Part shown: positions 52,977 to 61,665 of the stretch, in pieces
Position numbering within the stretch: position 1 is the stretch's first letter
Layout: the number at the start of each line of letters is the position of its first letter
NCBI RefSeq assembly: GCF_028622875.1
Contig: NZ_CP117709.1
Coordinates: forward strand, 6,451,001-6,515,000
DNA from: Streptomyces sp. MMBL 11-1
GTDB taxonomy: Bacteria > Actinomycetota > Actinomycetes > Streptomycetales > Streptomycetaceae
Direction of reading: 5' to 3'
Length of the DNA: 64,000 bases
Program-made: the position numbers and the translations under genes
Notes under the pieces: generated by a model
Databases searched by the model: none
Seen by the model: only the letters and a program-made list of their open reading frames with translations
Told to the model about the DNA's origin: nothing

Positions 52977-54026
52977 ATGCTCGGCTTCACCCGCGTGCGC
53001 CGCCACACCCTCGCCGCCACGGCCACCACCGTCGCGCTCGCCGTCACCCTGGTCGGCTGCTCCTCGGACGGCGACGGCGACAAGGACGGGGCGAAGGACT
53101 CGGCCAAGAGCAGCGGCGCCTTCCCCGTCTCGATCAAGAGCTCGCTCGGCACCGCGAAGATCGAGGAGAAGCCCGAACGCATCGTCACCCTCGGCCAGGG
53201 TTCCGCCGAGACCGCGATAGCCCTTGGTCAGACCCCGGTCGGCATCGAGAGCTACCCCTGGGGCAGCGACAAGTCCGGCTACCTCCCGTGGATCAACGAG
53301 GCGGTCAAGAAGTCCGGCGACGAACTCCCCAAGCAGTTCACGGGCGGCGAGGAGATCGACTTCGAGGCGATCACCGAGCTGGAGCCGGACGTCATCCTCG
53401 CCCCCTGGTCGGGCATCACGCAGAAGCAGTACGACGTCCTCAAGGACATCGCCCCCACGGTCGCCTACCCCGAGCAGGCGTGGAGCACCGACTGGGACCA
53501 GCAGATCGACATCATCGGCAAGGCGCTCGGCCGGACCGAGGACACGGACGGTCTCAAGACGAAGATCGAGAAGCAGCTCGCCGACGCCGCGGCCACCCGG
53601 CCGAACTACAAGGACGTCACCTTCTCGTACATCTACAACTCCGGCCCCGGCACCCTCGGCGTCTTCAAGCCCGAGGAGCAGCGCGTCAAGATGGTCTCCT
53701 CGCTCGGCCTGAAGGTCGACCCGGTCGTCAACGGCTTCAAGGAGACCCCCGGCACCGACTCCGCCCTGATCGGCCTGGAGAACGCCGAGAAGCTCAAGGA
53801 CAGCGACCTCGTCTTCACGTTCTACACGGACGAGAAGAACCGCAAGGAGATCGAGGGCCAGAAGCTGTACGGCGCGATCCCCGCGATCAAGAAGGGCGCC
53901 GTCGTCGCGAGCAACGACAACTCCTTCGTCACCGCCTCCTCGATCATCAACCCGCTGACCGTGCCCTGGACGATCGAGCGCTACCTGCCGATCATCGACG
54001 AGGCCATCAAGGCCGCCGGCAAGTAA
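52977..54026 (+). CDS. Iron-siderophore ABC transporter binding lipoprotein
   Basis: 349 residues. A signal sequence with lipobox TLVGC puts the lipid-bearing Cys near residue 24. The FecB/FhuD-type fold follows: PERIVTLGQGSAETAIALGQTPVGI and FEAITELEPDVILAPWSGI are typical. It binds ferric siderophore outside the membrane. An iron box precedes it. Two permease genes follow in the same direction, 50 bp later. Confidence 0.93.
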   Translation: MLGFTRVRRHTLAATATTVALAVTLVGCSSDGDGDKDGAKDSAKSSGAFPVSIKSSLGTAKIEEKPERIVTLGQGSAETAIALGQTPVGIESYPWGSDKSGYLPWINEAVKKSGDELPKQFTGGEEIDFEAITELEPDVILAPWSGITQKQYDVLKDIAPTVAYPEQAWSTDWDQQIDIIGKALGRTEDTDGLKTKIEKQLADAAATRPNYKDVTFSYIYNSGPGTLGVFKPEEQRVKMVSSLGLKVDPVVNGFKETPGTDSALIGLENAEKLKDSDLVFTFYTDEKNRKEIEGQKLYGAIPAIKKGAVVASNDNSFVTASSIINPLTVPWTIERYLPIIDEAIKAAGK

Positions 54027-54076
54027 ACTCCCGCCCGGTATCCGAACCGCCGAGCCCACGAGGCACACTCCACCCC

Positions 54077-55123
54077 ATGGCAACCACCACGGTCGCACCG
54101 CCGAGCGGCGCCGGTACCTCCCGTACCGGCGCCGCTCGGCCGGCGTTTCTCCTGCTCCTCGGCCTGGCCGCGCTGACGGCGCTGGCCCTCGCCCTCTGCG
54201 CGAGCGTCATGTTCGGCAGTCGCAGCACCTCGCTCGGTGATGTCGTCGATGTCCTCAAGGGCACCGCCGACCCCAACATCACCGTCATCATCGAGAGCCG
54301 CTACCCCCGGACCGTCCTCGGCGTCCTCGCCGGACTCTGCCTCGCGGTCGCGGGCACCCTCATGCAGGGCGTCTCGCGCAATCCGCTGGCCGAACCGGGC
54401 CTCCTCGGCATCAACGCCGGCGCCTCCGCGAGCATCGTCGCCGCGACCGCCTGGCTCGGGGCCTCCGGCGCCACCGACACGATGTGGTGGGCGTTGCCCG
54501 GAGCGCTGGTCGCCGGCGTCCTCGTCCACGTCATCGGCTCCGCCGGTACGGGGACGAGCGTGGTGCGCCTGGTGCTCGCCGGAGCCGTGCTCACCGCCGT
54601 GCTCATGGCGTTCATCCAGGCGGTGACCCTCAGCAAACCGCAGGTGTTCGACAGCTACCGCTACTGGGTCGTCGGAGCGCTCGGCGGCCGGGACTTCGAC
54701 GTCTTCTGGTCCGTCCTGCCCTTCGCGGCGCTCGGTTTCCTGCTCGCTCTCGTCCTCGGCCCCGGCCTCAACGCCCTGGCCCTCGGCGACGCCACCGCCA
54801 TCGCCCTCGGTTCGCACCCCGGGCGGACCCGGGGCGGCGGACTGCTCGCCGCCACCCTGCTCAGCGCCGCCGCGACCGCGGCCGTCGGTCCGATCGCCTT
54901 CGTCGGCCTCGCCGTCCCGCATGTCGTACGCGCCCTGGTCGGCGTCGACTTCCGCGCCCAGATCCTCTTCTCCGCCCTGCTCGGCCCCACCCTCCTGCTC
55001 CTCGCGGACGTGGTGGGCCGGGTCGTCATGCGCCCCACCGAACTCATGGTCGGCGTCGTCACCGCCTTCATCGGCGCGCCCGCGCTGCTCATCGCCGTAC
55101 GCAGGATGCGGGGCACCTCATGA
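54077..55123 (+). CDS. Iron-siderophore ABC transporter permease 1 (FecCD family)
   Basis: 348 residues, about nine or ten TMs. Family motifs: RYPRTVLGVLAGLCLAVAGTLMQGVSRNPLAEPGLLGINAGAS, and GPIAFVGLAVPHVVRALVG near residue 280. The N-terminal 25 residues are polar and TM-free. Its end overlaps the second permease by ATGA. Confidence 0.93.
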   Translation: MATTTVAPPSGAGTSRTGAARPAFLLLLGLAALTALALALCASVMFGSRSTSLGDVVDVLKGTADPNITVIIESRYPRTVLGVLAGLCLAVAGTLMQGVSRNPLAEPGLLGINAGASASIVAATAWLGASGATDTMWWALPGALVAGVLVHVIGSAGTGTSVVRLVLAGAVLTAVLMAFIQAVTLSKPQVFDSYRYWVVGALGGRDFDVFWSVLPFAALGFLLALVLGPGLNALALGDATAIALGSHPGRTRGGGLLAATLLSAAATAAVGPIAFVGLAVPHVVRALVGVDFRAQILFSALLGPTLLLLADVVGRVVMRPTELMVGVVTAFIGAPALLIAVRRMRGTS

Positions 55124-56196
55124 CCGTCACCGGACAGACCGCCCCCGCACGCAAGGCTCCCCGGGCCCCCCGCGGCTATCTGGTCGTCGGCCGCACCGTG
55201 GCCATACCCATGCGCCGGGCCTCCGTGTTCGCGGGCGCCGGGCTCTTCGTCCTCCTTCTCGCGGCCGCCGTCACGACGCTGGCCTGGGGGCGCCTCGGCA
55301 TCGACCTCGCCGACCTGCCCGCCGCGCTCGTCGGTGATGCCGAGGGCAAGGACCGGTTCGTCTTCAACCGGCTGCGCGGGCCCCGCCTCACCGTCGCCAT
55401 CGGGGTCGGCGCGGCGCTCGGCGTCTCCGGCGCGCTGTTCCAGTCCGTCACCCGCAACCCGCTCGGCAGCCCGGACGTCATCGGGCTCTCCGCCGGAGCC
55501 GGCGCGGGCGCCGCGATCTGCGCCCTGATGTTCCCCGACACCGTCCCCGTCGCCATCGGGGCGCTCCTCGGCGCGATCCTCGCGATGGCCCTCGTGTACG
55601 TCTCCACCGGCACCGGCTTCCGCAACCCCGCCCGGCTCGTCATCGCCGGGATCGGCGTCGCCGCGATGGGCGCGGCCGTCACCCAGTACGTCGTCTACGC
55701 CCTCGAACGCGACAAGGCCTCCGTCCTCACCGCCTACGTCAACGGCAGCCTGACGGCCCGCTCCTGGACCGACGCCACCACCATCTGGCTGGTCCTGCTG
55801 GCCGCTGCCCCGCTGACCGCGCTGATCTCCCGGCGGCTCGACATCGGCGAGATGGGCGACGACATCGCCGAGGGGCTCGGCTCCGAGCCGAAGAAGGCCA
55901 AGACCCTCGCCGTGGTCCTGGCCATCGCCCTCTCGGCCGCCGCGGTCAGCGTCTCGGGCCCCATCGCCTTCATCGCCCTGACCGCGCCCCAGATCGCCAA
56001 ACGCCTCACCCGTGGCTCCGGCCCGCACCTGCTGCTCTCCGCCCTCACCGGCGGCCTGCTGCTGGTGCTCGCGGACCTCTGCTCCCAGCAGCTGGTGCTC
56101 TTCGACGACCTGCCGGTCGGCATCTACACCATGGCGATCGGCGGCGCGTACCTCGGCTATCTGCTGGTACGGGAATGGCGCAAGGGCGTGCTCTGA
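55120..56196 (+). CDS. Iron-siderophore ABC transporter permease 2 (FecCD family)
   Basis: 358 residues. GPRLTVAIGVGAALGVSGALFQSVTRNPLGSPDVIGLSAGAGAG and GPIAFIALTAPQIAKRLT are the two family blocks. It forms the heterodimeric channel with permease 1. No ATPase follows, so the system must borrow an ATP-binding subunit encoded elsewhere. Confidence 0.93.
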   Translation: MTVTGQTAPARKAPRAPRGYLVVGRTVAIPMRRASVFAGAGLFVLLLAAAVTTLAWGRLGIDLADLPAALVGDAEGKDRFVFNRLRGPRLTVAIGVGAALGVSGALFQSVTRNPLGSPDVIGLSAGAGAGAAICALMFPDTVPVAIGALLGAILAMALVYVSTGTGFRNPARLVIAGIGVAAMGAAVTQYVVYALERDKASVLTAYVNGSLTARSWTDATTIWLVLLAAAPLTALISRRLDIGEMGDDIAEGLGSEPKKAKTLAVVLAIALSAAAVSVSGPIAFIALTAPQIAKRLTRGSGPHLLLSALTGGLLLVLADLCSQQLVLFDDLPVGIYTMAIGGAYLGYLLVREWRKGVL

Positions 56197-56823
56197 GTGG
56201 CGCGGGACGGTGACGACTGGTCACGTACAGGTTCGTCGACCATACTGCCCGCCGTGGAGCAGAGCATAGATTCGAACAAGAAGCCCGAGTTCGCCGCAGG
56301 CACCGACCCGGCGTTCATCCCCCTGCCCGGACTGGCGGCACCCGTCGCGACCCGGAAGCCCGAACCGGAATCGGAGGCCGGTCCACAGGACGCTGCTCCG
56401 GATCCGGGGTCGGACACAGAGACGGAGCGCGACGACGAGATTCTGGCGGCGGCTGCGGAGGCCGACGCCGACCGGGAACCGGAAGCGGAGGCGGACGCCG
56501 CCGAGGAGGCCGCGCGCGGGGCCGAGGGCGTTGCCGTCGAGGACGGCCCCGTCTTCGAGATCAGCGACCGGCGCGGTTCGATCCGGGTGGCCGGGGAAGG
56601 TATCCGCTTCACGCTGGACGACCAGGAGGCCGAGTTCCACTGGGACGAGATCGGCGCGGTGGAGACCACCCCGGCGCGCTTCGGCCGCCGGTTCACGGTG
56701 ACCGTCCACCTGTCGAGCCGCCGCTGGTTCAACGCCGAGGTCGAGGCGGCGAGCCGCGCCGAGCTCAAGGGCTGGCCGGCCGAGCTGGACACCGTCCTGG
56801 ACGCCTACTTCGAGGGGTCCTGA
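56197..56823 (+). CDS. Hypothetical acidic protein
   Basis: 208 residues if the GTG directly after the permease stop is used; a GTG at 56254 (VEQSIDSNKK) is another reasonable start. Residues 30-125 are very acidic and Pro/Ala-rich, probably disordered. The C-terminal 85 residues (FEISDRRGSIRVAGEGIRFTLDDQEAEFHWDEIGAVETTPARFGRRFTVTVHLSSRRWFNAEVEA) look like a PH-like beta domain. No membrane segment. Function unknown; the family is common in actinomycetes as far as pattern suggests. Confidence 0.6.
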   Translation: MARDGDDWSRTGSSTILPAVEQSIDSNKKPEFAAGTDPAFIPLPGLAAPVATRKPEPESEAGPQDAAPDPGSDTETERDDEILAAAAEADADREPEAEADAAEEAARGAEGVAVEDGPVFEISDRRGSIRVAGEGIRFTLDDQEAEFHWDEIGAVETTPARFGRRFTVTVHLSSRRWFNAEVEAASRAELKGWPAELDTVLDAYFEGS

Positions 56824-57059
56824 ACCGGCGGCCGCGAGGCACCCCCGTGGGGACGGGCCGATGAGACCGCAGGGCCGGACGGCGGTTCCGGCCGCGCGGC
56901 GCTGAGGCGCGCGTCCGGAGTCCTGCCGTACGGGGGTCCGCGTCGGACCGCACAGGCCCGCGTCGTGCGGAGTCGCACCCTCGATGCCCCTTCGATGCCC
57001 CTTCGGCGTCCCTTCGGCTTTTCTCCCGCCGCGTCGGCCCTCGCCCGGTCGCGTTGGCG

Positions 57060-57725
57060 TCAGGGCCGCCCGCGGCGGCGGCCCCGGACGCGCATCGCGA
57101 CGTAACCGACCAGGGCGACGGCGGCCAGCGCGAGCACGATCCTGGACACGACGCCGACGTACGCCCCGACCACCTCCCACTGGTCGCCGAGCCAGTATCC
57201 GGCCATCACGAGCACGGTGTTCCACACCAGGCTGCCCGCCGTCGTCAGCCCGACGAACACCGGCAGCGGCATGCGCTCCACGCCCGCGGGCACCGAGATC
57301 AGGCTCCGGAACACCGGCACCATGCGGCCCAGCAGCACGGCCTTGGTGCCGTGCCGGGCGAACCACTCCTCCGTCCGCACCAGGTCGGAGGCCTTGACCA
57401 GGGGGAGCTTCGCCCACCAGGCGTGCATCCGTTCCCGGCCGAACACGGCGCCGATGCCGTACAGGACCACCGCGCCGACGACCGAGCCGAGCGTCGTCCA
57501 GAACAGGGCCGAAGCGACGCTGAGCACCCCCTGCGAGGCGGCGAACCCGGTCAGCGGCAGGATGACCTCGCTGGGCAGCGGCGGGAACACGTTCTCCAGC
57601 GCGATGGCCGCGCCCGCGCCGGGACCGCCGAACGTCTCGACCAGCCCGGTGGCCCAGCCGACGACACCCCCCTGCGGCTCCGGGGCCGCGAGCGGTTGCC
57701 GGGCGGCTGACAGGGGCAGGTGCAT
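57060..57725 (-). CDS. DedA-family membrane protein
   Basis: 221 residues. The family marks are ALENVFPPLPSEVILPLTGF near 40-60 and the TM re-entrant region F-x-G-R-x-x-P-x-x-R (LLGRMVPVFRSLISVPAGVERM). About five TMs and a basic C-terminus (RGRRRGR). DedA proteins move lipids such as undecaprenyl phosphate or phospholipids across the membrane. ATG at 57725 is chosen since upstream in-frame residues fall inside the next gene. Confidence 0.9.
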   Translation of the reverse strand: MHLPLSAARQPLAAPEPQGGVVGWATGLVETFGGPGAGAAIALENVFPPLPSEVILPLTGFAASQGVLSVASALFWTTLGSVVGAVVLYGIGAVFGRERMHAWWAKLPLVKASDLVRTEEWFARHGTKAVLLGRMVPVFRSLISVPAGVERMPLPVFVGLTTAGSLVWNTVLVMAGYWLGDQWEVVGAYVGVVSRIVLALAAVALVGYVAMRVRGRRRGRP

Positions 57726-57739
57726 GTGTCCATGGTCTC

Positions 57740-58627
57740 TCAGGCGCCGTCGAGCACCACCGAACGGCTCAGATGGCGCGGCAGGTCGGGATCGAGTCCC
57801 CGCGCGGCCGCACGGGCGAGGGCGAGGCGCTGTACGCGGACGAGATCGGCCAGCGGGTCGAGGGGGCTGTCCACCCACTGGGCGCCCGTCGCGCGCACCT
57901 GCTCGGGCAGACCCTCGGGGGCCTCGCCGAACATCCAGGTCGCGGTGGAGACGGTGGAGATGCTGATGGGACCGTGGCGGTACTCCATGGCGGGATAGGA
58001 CTCGGTCCAGGACAGCGACGCCTCCTTCATCTTCAGCGCCGCCTCGTGGGCCAGCCCGACCGTCCACCCCCTCCCGAGGAAGGAGAACTGCGTGCTCCGC
58101 AGCAGCCCGTCGAGCAGTGGCTCGGTCAGCGCGCTCTCCGCGTCGGCGACCACGGCCTCGGAGTGGAGGCCGAGGTGGGCCCGCAGCAGGGTGAGGGCGG
58201 TCGTGGCGAAGCGCGTCTGGACGACGGACCGTTCGTCGGCGAAGTCCAGGACGACGAGATCGTCGGCCGCCGCCCTGACCGGGGTCTGCGGGTCCGCCGT
58301 GACGGCCACCGTGCGGGAGGTGCCGCGCAGCCGCCGCAACAGCTCCAGTACCTCGGTCGTGGTCCCCGAGCGGGTCAGCGCGACGACGCGGTCGTAGCCG
58401 CGGCCGAAGGGGAACTCGGAGGCGGCGAAGGCGTCCGACTCGCCCTGGCCGGAACCCTCGCGGAGCCCGGCGTAGGCCTGCGCCATGTAGAAGGAGGTAC
58501 CGCAGCCGACGACCGCGATCCGCTCGCCCGCGACGGGCAGGGCGGCGGCCTCGGGGCCACCCGCCAGGGCGGCGGCGCGCCGCCAGCAGGCGGGCTGACT
58601 GGCTGTCTCGGTCTCGGCATACGACAC
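57740..58627 (-). CDS. SIS-domain sugar isomerase/deaminase-like protein
   Basis: 295 residues from a GTG at 58627. Two SIS domains: VVGCGTSFYMAQAYAG and LTRSGTTTEVLELL (first, about 35-160), then LGRGWTVGLAHEAALKMKEAS and MEYRHGPIS (second). The pattern is that of GlmS-isomerase-like or AgaS-like proteins acting on amino-sugar phosphates. It is divergent from a DeoR regulator, a common pairing in Streptomyces. Confidence 0.88.
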   Translation of the reverse strand: MSYAETETASQPACWRRAAALAGGPEAAALPVAGERIAVVGCGTSFYMAQAYAGLREGSGQGESDAFAASEFPFGRGYDRVVALTRSGTTTEVLELLRRLRGTSRTVAVTADPQTPVRAAADDLVVLDFADERSVVQTRFATTALTLLRAHLGLHSEAVVADAESALTEPLLDGLLRSTQFSFLGRGWTVGLAHEAALKMKEASLSWTESYPAMEYRHGPISISTVSTATWMFGEAPEGLPEQVRATGAQWVDSPLDPLADLVRVQRLALARAAARGLDPDLPRHLSRSVVLDGA

Positions 58628-58688
58628 GTCTGCACTCCACGGGAACGAAATGGACCACGGGAACGGGGCTGAGCGGCACTGATCGCCC

Positions 58689-58715
58689 GCATGTAGAATT
58701 CTGCACGCTACATGC
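58689..58715. promoter_or_regulatory. Inverted repeat between SIS and DeoR genes
   Basis: GCATGTAG (58689-58696) and CTACATGC (58708-58715) are perfect 8-bp arms. Directly after lies TTATTGAGCAAAAACAAGCA, an A-rich stretch like operators of DeoR proteins. Confidence 0.7.
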
Positions 58716-58826
58716 ACTTATTGAGCAAAAACAAGCAAGGTGTCAGGTGGGTGAAGAGCTCCCCGGGCACCCTGTGCGACGCTTGCGGCGGTCCGGCCAC
58801 CGGCGACCGCGTTCCCGCGAAACGCG

Positions 58827-59654
58827 GTGCCCGCGCCGGACGGTGAGGAGACGCTCTTGTCCAGGGACGCCCGGTGGGACGCGCTGCTGGAACTGGTCGG
58901 CAAGCACGGCAGGGTGGACGTCGAGGAGGCGGCGACGGCGCTCGACGTCTCGGCCGCGACCATCCGCCGTGACCTGGACCAGCTGGCGGAACAGCACCTG
59001 CTCACCCGGACCAGGGGCGGCGCGGTGGCGCACGGGGTCTCCTACGAACTGGCGCTCCGCTACAAGACGGGCCGTCACGCGCCGGAGAAGCAGGCCATCG
59101 GCCGCGCGGTGTCCGCTCTCGTGGCCGTCGGCGAAGTCGTCGGCCTGACCGGTGGGACGACCGTGACCGAGGTCGCCAGGGCTCTGGCGGTACGCCCGGA
59201 CATCGTGGGCGAGACGGCGGCGGCGGGCGGGCAGCCGACGCTGACCGTGGTGACCAACGCCCTCAACATCGCGAGTGAGCTGGCGATCCGGCCGCAGATC
59301 AAGATGGTCGTGACGGGCGGGGTGGCGAGGCCCCAGTCGTACGAGCTGACGGGCCCGCTCGCCGTCGGCGTGATGAACGAGATCACCCTGGACGTCGCCG
59401 TCCTCGGCGTGAACGCCATCGACATCGAACGCGGTGCGTACGTCCATCACGAGGGCGAGGCCAGCGTCAACCGGCTGCTGGCGGAGCGGGCCCAGCGGGT
59501 GGTGGTGGCGGCCGACTCGTCGAAGATCGGCAAGCGGGCGTTCGCCCGGGTCTGCGACCTCGGACGGGTCGACGTTCTGGTCACCGACTCCCACATCTGC
59601 GCGGAGGCGAAGGGCCGGTTCGGCGAGGCGGGCGTCCAGGTCATCACGGTCTGA
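58827..59654 (+). CDS. DeoR-family regulator of sugar metabolism
   Basis: 275 residues from the GTG at 58827; TTG at 58857 is an alternative with GTGAGGAG upstream. The N-terminal DeoR HTH is ALLELVGKHGRVDVEEAATALDVSAATIRRDLDQLAEQHLL, followed by the DeoRC sugar-phosphate sensor domain (KQAIGRAVSALVAVGEVVGLTGGTTVTEVARAL, DSSKIGKRAFARVCDLG). It should control the divergent SIS gene and itself. Confidence 0.92.
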   Translation: MPAPDGEETLLSRDARWDALLELVGKHGRVDVEEAATALDVSAATIRRDLDQLAEQHLLTRTRGGAVAHGVSYELALRYKTGRHAPEKQAIGRAVSALVAVGEVVGLTGGTTVTEVARALAVRPDIVGETAAAGGQPTLTVVTNALNIASELAIRPQIKMVVTGGVARPQSYELTGPLAVGVMNEITLDVAVLGVNAIDIERGAYVHHEGEASVNRLLAERAQRVVVAADSSKIGKRAFARVCDLGRVDVLVTDSHICAEAKGRFGEAGVQVITV

Positions 59655-59850
59655 TCCGCGTGGTGCGGCTCACCGCCGTCCGAACGGCGCGGGACGTAAT
59701 GAACCGATGTCCGTCGGGTACCGGAAGCGACACGGACGGAGACTTCACCGTGTCGTTGGTACGCCGAACGGGTGAGGGGCGAGAGGATTGCCCGATGAAC
59801 AGTGAGTGCAGCCGGCGGGAACCCGACCGGCTCGATGACGGGGTGGCCCT

Positions 59851-60255
59851 GTGAGCAGGTACGACAGGTATGACAGATACGACGCCACCGACGAACAGTG
59901 GGAGGGGCTCGCGCAGGTCGTACCGCTGCGCGGCCGCGACGAGTGGCCGTCGCGGATCGACCATCGCACCGTCCCGGACGAGCGCGCGGCCGAACAGCGG
60001 CGCCTCGTCGTGCTGCGGGTGCAGGTCTTCGCGGACGCGCGCGAGGTCGCCGAGTACCTGGTCGCCCAAGTGCCGGTGCTGCTCGACCTGACGGCGGCGG
60101 AAACGGACGTGGCGAAGCGGATCCTCGACTTCAGCAGCGGTGTGGTCTTCGGCCTCGGCAGCGGCATGCACCGCGTCGACCGCAATGTCTTCCTGCTCGC
60201 GCCGGTCGGCATGGAGGTCGAGGGGGTCACGCCCGCGGGCCTCGCCCAGTCGTAG
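59851..60255 (+). CDS. SepF-like cell-division-associated protein
   Basis: 134 residues from a GTG at 59851. The SepF domain is ERRLVVLRVQVFADAREVAEYLVAQVPVLLDLTAAETDVAKRILDFSSGVVFGLGSGMHRVDRNVFLLAPVGMEVE; the G-R-x-x-R/F-L-L-P-type end is clear. It lacks the long acidic linker of the main SepF, so it is likely one of the extra SepF-like paralogues of Streptomyces rather than the ftsZ-linked copy. No division genes adjoin it. Confidence 0.85.
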   Translation: MSRYDRYDRYDATDEQWEGLAQVVPLRGRDEWPSRIDHRTVPDERAAEQRRLVVLRVQVFADAREVAEYLVAQVPVLLDLTAAETDVAKRILDFSSGVVFGLGSGMHRVDRNVFLLAPVGMEVEGVTPAGLAQS

Positions 60256-60442
60256 GAAGCGGCAGTCGGGGCGGCAGCCGGACCGGACCGCCGCCCCCGG
60301 CCGCGCCGCCTCCCGTGTTCCGGGCCGTCTCCGCCTTCCGCGCCGTCGCCGTTCCGCGCGTCGGACCGTCCCCTCGTGCGGAGGGGCGTGCGGAGTGGCG
60401 CGAGGGGAGGCGCTGTCGGTGGCCGGTGATAGACCTGAGGCC

Positions 60443-60802
60443 GTGACAGACATCGATGTGGCAGAACTCCAGCGGCGGCTGGCCGCGTTCGCGGCGGCGC
60501 GCGACTGGGGGCGGTACCACACCCCGAAGAACCTGGCGGCCGCGCTCAGCGTCGAGGCCTCGGAACTGCTGGAGATCTTCCAGTGGCTGACGCCCGAACA
60601 GTCGGCCGCGATCATGGAGAGCCCCGAATCGGCCCACCGGGTCGCCGACGAGGTGGCGGATGTGCTCGCCTACCTCCTGCAGTTCTGCGAGGTCCTGGGC
60701 ATCGATCCGACGGCGGCGCTGGCGGCCAAGTTGGAGCGGAACGAGAAGCGCTTCCCCGTGCCGAGCGCTCCAGAACCTCACGATCGTCACTCTTCGGAGT
60801 GA
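60443..60802 (+). CDS. MazG-like nucleotide pyrophosphohydrolase
   Basis: 119 residues from a GTG at 60443. MazG-type metal-binding residues are in LSVEASELLEIFQWLTPEQ (E-x-x-E-x-x-E-like) and VADEVADVLAYLLQFCEVLGID (E-x-x-D). The length and F-Q-W-x motif match the single-domain RS21-C6/dCTPase group, which clears unwanted nucleotides. It ends 124 bp before the next gene. Confidence 0.88.
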   Translation: MTDIDVAELQRRLAAFAAARDWGRYHTPKNLAAALSVEASELLEIFQWLTPEQSAAIMESPESAHRVADEVADVLAYLLQFCEVLGIDPTAALAAKLERNEKRFPVPSAPEPHDRHSSE

Positions 60803-60807
60803 GTGAG

Positions 60808-60834
60808 ATATCCACAGTCGACTTCCTGTCCACA
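60808..60834. promoter_or_regulatory. Two DnaA-box-like sequences
   Basis: ATATCCACA (60808-60816) and CTGTCCACA (60826-60834) each differ by one or two bases from the Streptomyces DnaA box TTGTCCACA and lie 18 bp apart in the gap before the small hypothetical gene. Confidence 0.4.
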
Positions 60835-60926
60835 GATTTCCGATTTCCTCTGGCTTTACGGTGCTGTCTACCTCACTGTGGGTAATGAATGAGGTGAGCG
60901 GGTTTTCGTACGGACGGGGGAGACAC

Positions 60927-61427
60927 ATGGAAGCGGAGCGACTCATCGAGGCGGGACGGCGGGCTCTGGCGGACAGCCGGGGTGCGCTGGACGTCATGGC
61001 GGAGGCCTGGCAGGCGCAGGCGGTCGCCCGGGCGGTCGGCAGTCGGCTGGCGCTGTACGGCCCGGTGGAATTACGGAGCGAGGCGCGGGCGCTGGGGGAG
61101 ATCGGCGCCGGATGCTCGGCGCTGAATCACCCGACGGTGCTCTCCGGCGGGGCCAGGGCGGCCCAGTTGTCCGGGATCGCCGCTGTGCGGCCGGCGCTGG
61201 CCGGGCTGGCGCTGCTGCTCAGTGAGGCCGGGATCGCCCTGGTCGGAGTGGCCTGCGACACGGGGGAGGACGGTCTGTACTGGCAGTGCATCGAGGCCAT
61301 GGACGCGGCCGACGAATCGCTGGACCGCGTGCACGGGATGCTGAGACGACTGGCGGAGCGGGAGAGGGAGCGCGACGGTCCCTACGGCGGTATACGCGGC
61401 CCCGCGGCATCGGCGGCGGGTCCCTGA
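60927..61427 (+). CDS. Hypothetical protein with a TTA codon
   Basis: 166 residues starting at the ATG at 60927 (GGGGGAGACAC upstream). The first 22 in-frame codons before it are not used. It is helical: LIEAGRRALADSRGALDVMAEAWQAQAVARAVGSRLAL, then LALLLSEAGIALVGVACD and a C-terminal Arg/Glu-rich helix. Leu49 is TTA (61071-61073), so it may be translated late. Resembles a Streptomyces-only family of unknown function; no membrane segment. Confidence 0.75.
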   Translation: MEAERLIEAGRRALADSRGALDVMAEAWQAQAVARAVGSRLALYGPVELRSEARALGEIGAGCSALNHPTVLSGGARAAQLSGIAAVRPALAGLALLLSEAGIALVGVACDTGEDGLYWQCIEAMDAADESLDRVHGMLRRLAERERERDGPYGGIRGPAASAAGP

Positions 61428-61534
61428 TGAGGGGAGGCGGAGGGCCGCCGCGAGGGGCTACGGCCGCCTGAGGGGAGGCGGCGGGGGCGCCAAGAGGGGG
61501 GTACGGACGGCTGAGGGGAGGCGGCGGGGGCGCC
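61428..61534. repeat. G-rich tandem repeats, period about 42 bp
   Basis: TGAGGGGAGGCGG recurs at 61428, 61469 and 61512; the last two continue identically for 23 bases (to 61491 and 61534). They fill most of the gap to the oxidoreductase gene. The runs of G could form unusual structures. Confidence 0.8.
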
Positions 61535-61665
61535 GAAGAGGGGTCGGGCAGCACTGACGGGAGCCGGTGGCCGGGGGAGTCGGAGAGCGGGACAGGGGCA
61601 GACGCGGGGGAGGTCCGGCCTGGCTGGTGGGCGTGAGCGGGCGCCGGAGAGGCAGGATGGAGGGC

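Noticed and set aside
59660..59854. A 64-codon frame ending on the SepF-like start (GTGA overlap).
   Set aside because: The overlap is suggestive, but composition is irregular and no family or ribosome site supports it.
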